A stretch of 5,745 bases of DNA, taken from positions 1-5,745 of the forward strand of contig CANGSD010000097.1 in the NCBI GenBank assembly GCA_947455875.1, given 5' to 3'. Of this stretch, positions 1 to 5,745 are shown in pieces. Both the position numbers and the translations under genes were made by a program. The notes beneath the pieces were generated by a model that saw only the letters and a list, made by a program, of their open reading frames with translations, had not been told where the DNA came from and did not search any database. Source of the DNA: Comamonadaceae bacterium (GTDB lineage Bacteria; Pseudomonadota; Gammaproteobacteria; Burkholderiales; Burkholderiaceae). The number at the start of each line of letters is the position of its first letter. Within the stretch, counting starts at the first letter, position 1.

Positions 1-1
1 C

Positions 2-127
2 CGCGCCTATGTGGCCAGCCTCATGGGCCGCGTCGTCGAGCCGGGCAAGTTCGCCAACTGGATTGCGCCCCCGGTGGTTGGCATCAACCGCCAAGCGGTC
101 GACTTCGAATACGTCCGGTTTAATTGA
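2..127 (+). CDS. boxB: Benzoyl-CoA 2,3-epoxidase oxygenase component BoxB, C-terminal end (partial)
   Basis: Only the last 41 codons are present; the gene begins before the window and ends at TGA 125-127. The visible tail includes [14 protein letters not shown] and ends EYVRFN. I recognise this as resembling the C-terminus of BoxB, the diiron protein that uses O2 and electrons from BoxA to convert benzoyl-CoA to its 2,3-epoxide in the cytoplasm. The iron-binding residues lie upstream and cannot be checked. The identification rests on this short tail and on the boxA gene directly after it, since boxB-boxA adjacency is the known order in box clusters. The following ATG starts two bases after this stop, so the genes are almost certainly co-transcribed and translationally coupled. 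Confidence 0.8.
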   Translation, partial: RAYVASLMGRVVEPGKFANWIAPPVVGINRQAVDFEYVRFN

Positions 128-129
128 CC

Positions 130-1410
130 ATGCAGGCTGCACAAGTCGCCGTCATCAAGCAGCATCTGATCGATCCCGAGATCTGCATCCGCTGCAACAC
201 CTGCGAGTCGATCTGCCCGCAAAAGGCGATCACGCACGATGACAACAACTACGTGGTCGACGCCGACCTGTGCAATCTGTGCATGGCCTGCATCTCGCCG
301 TGTCCCACCGGGTCGATCGACAACTGGCGTCAAATGCCGCGCGTGCGTGCCTACACGCCGTCCGAGCAATTGACCTGGGAATCGCTGCCGCCCGAGCTGA
401 GTGCCGAGGAATTGGCGGAGGCTGGCGGCGACGCTGATGTTTCGGCGGCCGTAGCGCCCACGGTGGCGCCCCCTGCCGTCACCGCCGAGGCCGATGCGTC
501 GTTCAACAGCGCGCAGTTCGGCGCGCAAGTGCCGCCCTGGTCGGCTGCCCACCCCTACACCAACCTCTACGGCCCCAAGGCCGCCGAGAAAACGATCACG
601 GCCACCGTCACCGGCAATGTGCGCGTGACCGAGGTCGGCACCGACTACGACACCCACCACATCGTGCTGGACTTCGGTCAGATCCCCTTCCCCTGCCTGG
701 AAGGCCAGTCGATCGCCATCATCCCGCCGGGCGTGGACGACAAGGGCCGTGCCCACCACGCCCGCCAGTACTCCATCGCCAGCCCGCGCAATGGCGAGCG
801 CCCGGGCTACAACAACGTGTCGCTGACCATCAAGCGCGTGCTGGAAGACCACCAGGGCCAGCCGGTTCGTGGTGTTGCCAGCAACTACATGTGCGATCTG
901 AAGGTGGGCGACACCGTGCAGGTGATCGGCCCGTTTGGCACCAGCTTCCTGATGCCCAATCACCCGCGCAGCCACATCGTGATGATCTGTACCGGCACCG
1001 GCAGCGCCCCCATGCGTGCGATGACTGAGTGGCGCCGCCGCCAGCGCGCCAGCGGCAAGTTCGAGAGCGGTCGTCTGATGCTGTTCTTCGGCGCGCGCAC
1101 CCAGCAGGAGCTGCCTTATTTCGGTCCGCTGCAAAGCTTGCCCAAGGACTTCATCGACACCTATTTCGCCTACAGCCGCACCCCGGGCCAGCCCCGCAAG
1201 TATGTGCAGGACGCCATGCGCGAACGCGCCGCCGACCTGGCCCAGATGCTGGTAGACCCGAACGCGTATTTCTATGTGTGTGGTCTCAAGGCGATGGAGG
1301 AGGGCGTGGTGCTGGCGCTCAAGGACATCGCGCAGCAGGCCGGCCTGAACTGGGACACTGTGGGCGCCGCCCTCAAACGAGACGGCCGCCTGCACCTGGA
1401 GACCTACTGA
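130..1410 (+). CDS. boxA: Benzoyl-CoA 2,3-epoxidase reductase component BoxA
   Basis: Predicted 426-residue cytoplasmic reductase that moves electrons from NADPH through FAD and iron-sulfur clusters to BoxB for benzoyl-CoA epoxidation. The N-terminus is a two-[4Fe-4S] ferredoxin domain: Cys19, 22, 25 and 29 ([12 protein letters not shown]) and Cys48, 51, 54 and 58 ([12 protein letters not shown]). An Ala/Pro/Glu-rich linker (about residues 90-130) leads to a ferredoxin-NADP reductase module. That module has the FAD motif R212-Q-Y-S215, the nucleotide-binding GTGSAP at 289-294, and YVCGLK at 382-387. The protein ends in ETY, the C-terminal aromatic typical of plant-type FNRs. This ferredoxin-FNR fusion and its length fit BoxA. 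ATG 130 is chosen because it follows the boxB stop directly; an in-frame TTG at 124 overlaps that stop and would add two residues. No strong Shine-Dalgarno sequence is seen, consistent with coupling to boxB. Similar ferredoxin-FNR fusions exist, but the boxB context favours BoxA. Confidence 0.93.
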   Translation: MQAAQVAVIKQHLIDPEICIRCNTCESICPQKAITHDDNNYVVDADLCNLCMACISPCPTGSIDNWRQMPRVRAYTPSEQLTWESLPPELSAEELAEAGGDADVSAAVAPTVAPPAVTAEADASFNSAQFGAQVPPWSAAHPYTNLYGPKAAEKTITATVTGNVRVTEVGTDYDTHHIVLDFGQIPFPCLEGQSIAIIPPGVDDKGRAHHARQYSIASPRNGERPGYNNVSLTIKRVLEDHQGQPVRGVASNYMCDLKVGDTVQVIGPFGTSFLMPNHPRSHIVMICTGTGSAPMRAMTEWRRRQRASGKFESGRLMLFFGARTQQELPYFGPLQSLPKDFIDTYFAYSRTPGQPRKYVQDAMRERAADLAQMLVDPNAYFYVCGLKAMEEGVVLALKDIAQQAGLNWDTVGAALKRDGRLHLETY

Positions 1411-1444
1411 AGGCGCGGCGAGAGCGACTCGTTACCATTGCCCC

Positions 1445-1888
1445 ATGAAATTCGCACAATTCCATGTGGGCCAGGTGATCGAGGCCGGCCCTTACACGAT
1501 CACCGAAGCCGAGATCCTGCAGTTCGCCTCGGCCTATGACCCGCAGTGGTTTCACACCGATCCCGAGGCGGCCCGCGAGGGGCCCTTTGGTGGCTTGATC
1601 GCCAGTGGCTGGCACACCTGCGGCATTGCCATGCGCCTGGTGGCTGAACACGTGCTACGTGACTCCGAATCGTTTGCCTCGCCCGGCGTGTCCGACGTGC
1701 GCTGGCCGCATCCGGTGCGCCCCGGCGATGTCCTGAGCCTGCGCCTGACCGTCAACGAAGTGCGCCGATCCGCCAAGCGCCCTGAACTGGGGATCGTGCA
1801 GTGGTCCTGGCGCATGCGCACCCAAGAAGACCGCACCGTGCTCGAACTCGAGGGCACCAGCATGTTCAACCTGAAAACTCCCGCCTGA
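1445..1888 (+). CDS. MaoC-type hot-dog (R)-enoyl-CoA hydratase-like protein
   Basis: A 147-residue cytoplasmic protein of the MaoC/PhaJ hydratase family, which adds water to 2-enoyl-CoA thioesters to give 3-hydroxyacyl-CoA. The active-site segment is visible as FASAYDPQWFHTDPEAA (residues 27-43), with the likely catalytic Asp32 and His37. GGLIASGWHT (49-58) follows on the central hot-dog helix. The Asn-Pro usual inside the hydratase-2 motif (D-x-N-P-x-H) is replaced by Gln34-Trp35, so this is a divergent subfamily. It is a single hot-dog domain, the usual length for stand-alone PhaJ-like proteins. The gene starts 34 bases after boxA and ends 17 bases before the thiolase start, so it is probably in the same operon. 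From context it may hydrate 2,3-dehydroadipyl-CoA in benzoate degradation, but this is inference; it could act on another acyl-CoA. The ribosome binding site is weak, and ATG 1445 is the best start because the domain begins immediately. Confidence 0.85.
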   Translation: MKFAQFHVGQVIEAGPYTITEAEILQFASAYDPQWFHTDPEAAREGPFGGLIASGWHTCGIAMRLVAEHVLRDSESFASPGVSDVRWPHPVRPGDVLSLRLTVNEVRRSAKRPELGIVQWSWRMRTQEDRTVLELEGTSMFNLKTPA

Positions 1889-1905
1889 TCCCGAAAGTCC
1901 AGCGT

Positions 1906-3117
<1,212 letters not shown>

Positions 3118-3125
3118 ACCGCGTC

Positions 3126-3141
3126 AAGGCCCTCAGGCCTT
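3126..3141. terminator. Short hairpin between convergent operons, possible weak bidirectional terminator
   Basis: AAGGCC (3126-3131) and GGCCTT (3136-3141) form a perfect six-pair stem around the four-base loop CTCA. It sits just after the thiolase stop (3115-3117) and spans the stop codon of the molybdenum-enzyme large subunit (3133-3135 on the - strand). The position suits a shared terminator for two converging transcripts. However, there is no U-tract on either side, so intrinsic termination is uncertain. The same bases contain two imperfect copies of an eight-base unit, CCTCAGGC and CTTCAGGC (3131-3146). Confidence 0.35.
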
Positions 3142-5346
3142 CAGGCTGGTGTTCTTGATCGGCAGGTCACGTACGCGCTTGCCGCTGGCGTTGAAGATCG
3201 CATTGAGCACCGCGGGTGCGGCCACGGCGATGGTCGGCTCACCCACACCGCCCCAGAATCCGCCCGAAGGCAACACGATCGTTTCGACCTTGGGCATCTC
3301 CGACAGGCGCAGGGACGGGTAGGTGTGAAAGTTGTCTTGCTCGATGCGTCCGTCCTTGACCGTGCATTCTTGATGCAGCATGGCGCCCAGGCCGTAGACG
3401 AAGGAGCCTTCCACCTGGTGCGCGATCTGCTTGGGATTGACCGCATGGCCGCAGTCGGTGGCGGCGACGATACGCTTGATCGTGAGCTTGCCGGCGTTGG
3501 ACACGCTGACCTCGGCGCAGGCGGCGATGTAGCTGCCAAAGCAATAGAACGCCGCCAGGCCGCGCCCCGTGCCCTTGGGCGTGGGCTGGCCCCAGCCCCC
3601 CTGATCGGCCACGGCCTTGAGCACCGCCCACCCCTTGGGGTTCTTGGCCATCAACTTTTGCCGCACCGCCAAGGCGTCTTGCCCGGTGGCGTGCGCGATC
3701 TCGTCGATGAAGCACTCCATGTAGACCGCGTTCTGGTTGGCGTTCACGCCGCGCCAGAAGCCCGGCGGCACATGCGTGTTGCGCATCGCATGATCGATCG
3801 TGAGGTTGTCAAACGCGTAACTGATCGCATGGTCTGAGAAGCGCTCATGGCCCACCGGCAGCAGGCCCTGGAAGGTCAGGAGGTCGGCGCCATGGGTCAT
3901 GAGGGTGGGCAATACCGAGGCCAGGATCGACTGACCCGAGATGCGCATGTTCAGGCCGGTGATGTTGCCCGCTGCGTCAACACCCGCTGTCATCTTGCAC
4001 TGGGTGATCGGGTGGTAGGCGCCGTGCAGCATGTCTTCTTCGCGGCTCCAGATCAACTTGACGGGCGTGCCGGGCATCTGCTTGGCCACGGCCACCACCT
4101 GGCGGATGTAGTCGGTCATGCCGCGTCGCCCGAAGCCACCGCCCAGGTTGATCTTGTAGACGTCGCACTTGTCCAAAGGCAAGCCGGCCGCGGTCGATGT
4201 GGCGGAAAGCGCAGCGTCGCCGTTTTGCGTGGGGCACCACACCTCGCACTTGTCGGCCGTCCAGATCGCCGTGGCGTTCATCGGCTCCATCGTGGCGTGG
4301 TTCTGGAACGGGTAGCTGTAGACCGCTTCGATCTTGCGCGCGGACTTGCTGATGGCGCCTGCGGCGTCGCCGACCTTGTTGCCGATGAACACCGCTTCGT
4401 TGGAGTCCAGGCCCGCCTTGTTTCGCTCGGCGATGGTGGCGCTATTGACCTTGACGTTGGGGCCCAGGTCCCAGTTGATCGGAAGCACATCGAGGGCTTT
4501 CTTGGCATGCCACCAGGTGTCGGCGACCACGACCACCGCGTTGTCGCTGACCCTCAAGGCCGCCTTGAACCCCGGCATGCCCTTGATCTTGTCGACATCA
4601 AAGCTCACCAACTTACCGCCAAACACCGGGCAGGCCTTGATCGCGGCATTGACCATGCCGGGCAGCTTCAGGTCGGTGCCGTAGATGCGCGAGCCGTTGA
4701 CCTTTTCCTGGGTGTCCAGGCGCGCGACCCCTTTGCCTATCAGCTTCCACTGGTGAGGCTCTTTGAGCTTGACCTCTTTGGGCGGCTCCATCTTGGCCGC
4801 CGCGTCGGCAACCTTGCCGTAGGTGGTCTTGCGGCCACTGATGTTGTGGGTGATGACGCTGTTGGCCGCGGTGCATTCGGCGGGCGAGACGCCCCATTCC
4901 TTGGCCGCTGCCGCCACCAGCATCTCGCGCGCCATCGCGCCGCCCTGGCGCACGTAGTCATGCGACTGGCGAATCCCGCGCGAGCCGCCGGTGGACATGT
5001 CGCGCCAGACGCGTTTGCGCGCCAGGTTCTGACCTGGCGTGGGCTGCTCGGTGGTCACCTTGGACCAGTCGCATTCGAGTTCTTCAGCCACCATCTGCGC
5101 CAGGCCGGTGAGTGTGCCCTGGCCCATTTCGGAGCGGGCGATGCGAATGACCACGGTGTCATCCGGCTGGATCACCACCCAGGCGTTGATCTCGGGTTTG
5201 GTGAGGTCAGCGCCTTTTTGCACCTGCGCGAACGCGTCGCCCGTGGGCAAGGTAAAGCCCAGGGCCAGGCCGCCGGCTGCCGCGGCGCTGCTGACGATGA
5301 AACGGCGACGTGAGGGGTCGAACTGCGGGAGGGCTTGGGGATACAT
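3133..5346 (-). CDS. Xanthine oxidase family molybdopterin-binding large subunit, IorB-like, Tat-exported
   Basis: Predicted 737-residue catalytic subunit of a molybdenum hydroxylase, which inserts oxygen from water into a C-H bond of an N-heterocycle or aldehyde. It begins with a twin-arginine signal (SRRRFIV, residues 12-18), an Ala/Gly/Leu-rich stretch and a likely AFA-Q cleavage site near residue 40, so export in folded form is expected. An aldehyde oxidase/xanthine dehydrogenase a/b hammerhead-like domain (about 205-300) precedes the cofactor-binding region. Family motifs are MEPMN (353-357), GGGFGRR (402-408), PPGFWR (527-532) and GVGEP with the probable catalytic Glu703. The layout matches the isoquinoline 1-oxidoreductase beta-subunit group. 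ATG 5346 is chosen because GGAGA lies about nine bases upstream; a GTG at 5370 overlaps the preceding stop as GTGA and would add eight residues. It is downstream of, and coupled to, the [2Fe-2S] subunit gene. The substrate is not identifiable: isoquinoline, nicotinate-type compounds and aldehydes are all possible. Confidence 0.9.
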   Translation of the reverse strand: MYPQALPQFDPSRRRFIVSSAAAAGGLALGFTLPTGDAFAQVQKGADLTKPEINAWVVIQPDDTVVIRIARSEMGQGTLTGLAQMVAEELECDWSKVTTEQPTPGQNLARKRVWRDMSTGGSRGIRQSHDYVRQGGAMAREMLVAAAAKEWGVSPAECTAANSVITHNISGRKTTYGKVADAAAKMEPPKEVKLKEPHQWKLIGKGVARLDTQEKVNGSRIYGTDLKLPGMVNAAIKACPVFGGKLVSFDVDKIKGMPGFKAALRVSDNAVVVVADTWWHAKKALDVLPINWDLGPNVKVNSATIAERNKAGLDSNEAVFIGNKVGDAAGAISKSARKIEAVYSYPFQNHATMEPMNATAIWTADKCEVWCPTQNGDAALSATSTAAGLPLDKCDVYKINLGGGFGRRGMTDYIRQVVAVAKQMPGTPVKLIWSREEDMLHGAYHPITQCKMTAGVDAAGNITGLNMRISGQSILASVLPTLMTHGADLLTFQGLLPVGHERFSDHAISYAFDNLTIDHAMRNTHVPPGFWRGVNANQNAVYMECFIDEIAHATGQDALAVRQKLMAKNPKGWAVLKAVADQGGWGQPTPKGTGRGLAAFYCFGSYIAACAEVSVSNAGKLTIKRIVAATDCGHAVNPKQIAHQVEGSFVYGLGAMLHQECTVKDGRIEQDNFHTYPSLRLSEMPKVETIVLPSGGFWGGVGEPTIAVAAPAVLNAIFNASGKRVRDLPIKNTSLKA

Positions 5347-5350
5347 GGTC

Positions 5351-5358
5351 GGGTTCTC
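5351..5358 (-). promoter_or_regulatory. Ribosome binding site deciding the large-subunit start
   Basis: Read on the - strand, this stretch is CGGAGAAC, whose GGAG core lies about nine bases before ATG 5346. It supports that ATG rather than the GTG at 5370, which lies upstream of this site and depends on coupling to the preceding gene. The site falls inside the alternative, longer reading frame, so both starts may be used. Confidence 0.5.
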
Positions 5359-5366
5359 CGGGTCGC

Positions 5367-5744
5367 TCACGCTTTGGACTTGATTTGGCCGGCGGCCATG
5401 TGGATGGCGGCGCGCACCTGCAGGTAGGTGCCGCAGCGGCAGATGTTGGTCATCGCCTCGTCGATGTCCTTGTCAGTCGGTTTGGGCTTGCGTTTGAGCA
5501 GCGCCGAGGCCGCCATGATCATTCCCGATTGGCAGTAGCCGCACTGCGGCACGTCCAGTGCGATCCAGGCCTTTTGGATGGCGTGGGTGGAGTCTTTGGA
5601 CAGGCCTTCGATGGTGACGATCTTCTGGGTCGGCTTGATCGCCGAGATCGGCACCACGCACGAGCGCACGGGTGCGCCGTCGATGTGCACGGTGCAGGCG
5701 CCGCACTGGGCCAAGCCGCAACCAAACTTGGTTCCTGTCAATCC
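5367..5744 (-). CDS. Xanthine oxidase family [2Fe-2S] small subunit, IorA-like (5' end missing)
   Basis: The electron-transfer small subunit of the molybdenum hydroxylase; it carries electrons from the molybdenum site out of the enzyme through two [2Fe-2S] clusters. The 125 visible residues start inside the conserved LTGTKFGCG segment, so roughly 25-30 N-terminal residues lie beyond the right edge; family members are about 150 long. The plant-ferredoxin-type cluster is ligated by CGLAQCGAC with the later Cys in VRSC. The second, all-helical cluster uses CGYC and CRC. The TTG at 5741-5739 is an internal Leu codon, not a start. The protein has no visible export signal, so it probably travels with the Tat-tagged large subunit; its true N-terminus is not visible. 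Its TGA (5369-5367) overlaps a GTG of the large-subunit gene, indicating translational coupling. No FAD-subunit gene follows, which fits the two-subunit IorAB type rather than three-subunit xanthine or 4-hydroxybenzoyl-CoA reductases. Confidence 0.92.
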   Translation of the reverse strand, partial: GLTGTKFGCGLAQCGACTVHIDGAPVRSCVVPISAIKPTQKIVTIEGLSKDSTHAIQKAWIALDVPQCGYCQSGMIMAASALLKRKPKPTDKDIDEAMTNICRCGTYLQVRAAIHMAAGQIKSKA

Positions 5745-5745
5745 G

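Noticed and set aside
124..129. TTG at 124 as the boxA start
   Set aside because: Possible because it overlaps the boxB stop, but ATG 130 two codons later is the more likely start; the difference is only two residues.
7..1395. Long antisense reading frame (462 codons) opposite boxA
   Set aside because: It is rich in His/Arg/Ala/Gly/Val with no recognisable domain and mirrors a well-supported gene. GC-rich codon bias produces such frames.
1801..1905. N-terminal extension of the thiolase from GTG 1801
   Set aside because: It would overlap the end of the MaoC gene, its sequence does not look like thiolase, and ATG 1906 gives the family-typical length.
3847..5313. Long + strand reading frame (488 codons) opposite the molybdenum subunit
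   Set aside because: It is complementary to a gene with Tat, GGGFGRR and GVGEP motifs. Its own translation is low-complexity His/Asp/Gly/Val-rich with no family features.
5739..5741. TTG as the start of the [2Fe-2S] subunit
   Set aside because: The frame stays open to the window edge with Gly before it, and Leu-Thr-Gly-Thr-Lys is internal to this family; the gene is simply cut by the window.

Overview
The window is GC-rich (about two-thirds G+C by eye), with strong G/C preference at third codon positions and almost no intergenic space. The gene families and their order suggest a betaproteobacterium that degrades aromatic compounds, for example Comamonadaceae, Rhodocyclaceae or a relative. 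This placement is an inference from family resemblance, not from a database search.

Left part (1-3117, + strand): four genes that look like one operon. They are the last 41 codons of a boxB-like gene (benzoyl-CoA 2,3-epoxidase, oxygenase component), a complete boxA (its ferredoxin/FAD/NADPH reductase component), a small MaoC-type hot-dog hydratase, and a complete 3-oxoadipyl-CoA thiolase of the PcaF/PaaJ type. BoxA passes electrons from NADPH to BoxB, which epoxidises benzoyl-CoA. BoxC and BoxD, which are not in this window, would then open the ring and oxidise the product to 3,4-dehydroadipyl-CoA. After isomerisation, hydration and dehydrogenation, the thiolase would split 3-oxoadipyl-CoA into succinyl-CoA and acetyl-CoA. 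The MaoC-like protein is a plausible but unproven candidate for the hydration step.

Right part (3133-5744, - strand): a two-gene operon that converges on the first. It encodes a molybdenum hydroxylase of the xanthine oxidase family, of the two-subunit isoquinoline 1-oxidoreductase (IorAB)-like type. Transcription runs from the small [2Fe-2S] subunit, cut off by the right window edge, into the large molybdopterin-binding subunit. The two reading frames overlap by four bases (GTGA). The large subunit carries a clear twin-arginine signal, so the complex is probably exported folded. Its substrate cannot be read from the sequence.

The two operons end tail to tail with only 15 bases between stop codons, where there is a small perfect hairpin. 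No RNA gene, mobile element, CRISPR array or gene-free stretch over 300 bases is visible. The long antisense reading frames are shadows of the real genes. I see no convincing undescribed system. The most useful open points are the role of the MaoC-like protein and the substrate and electron acceptor of the molybdenum enzyme.
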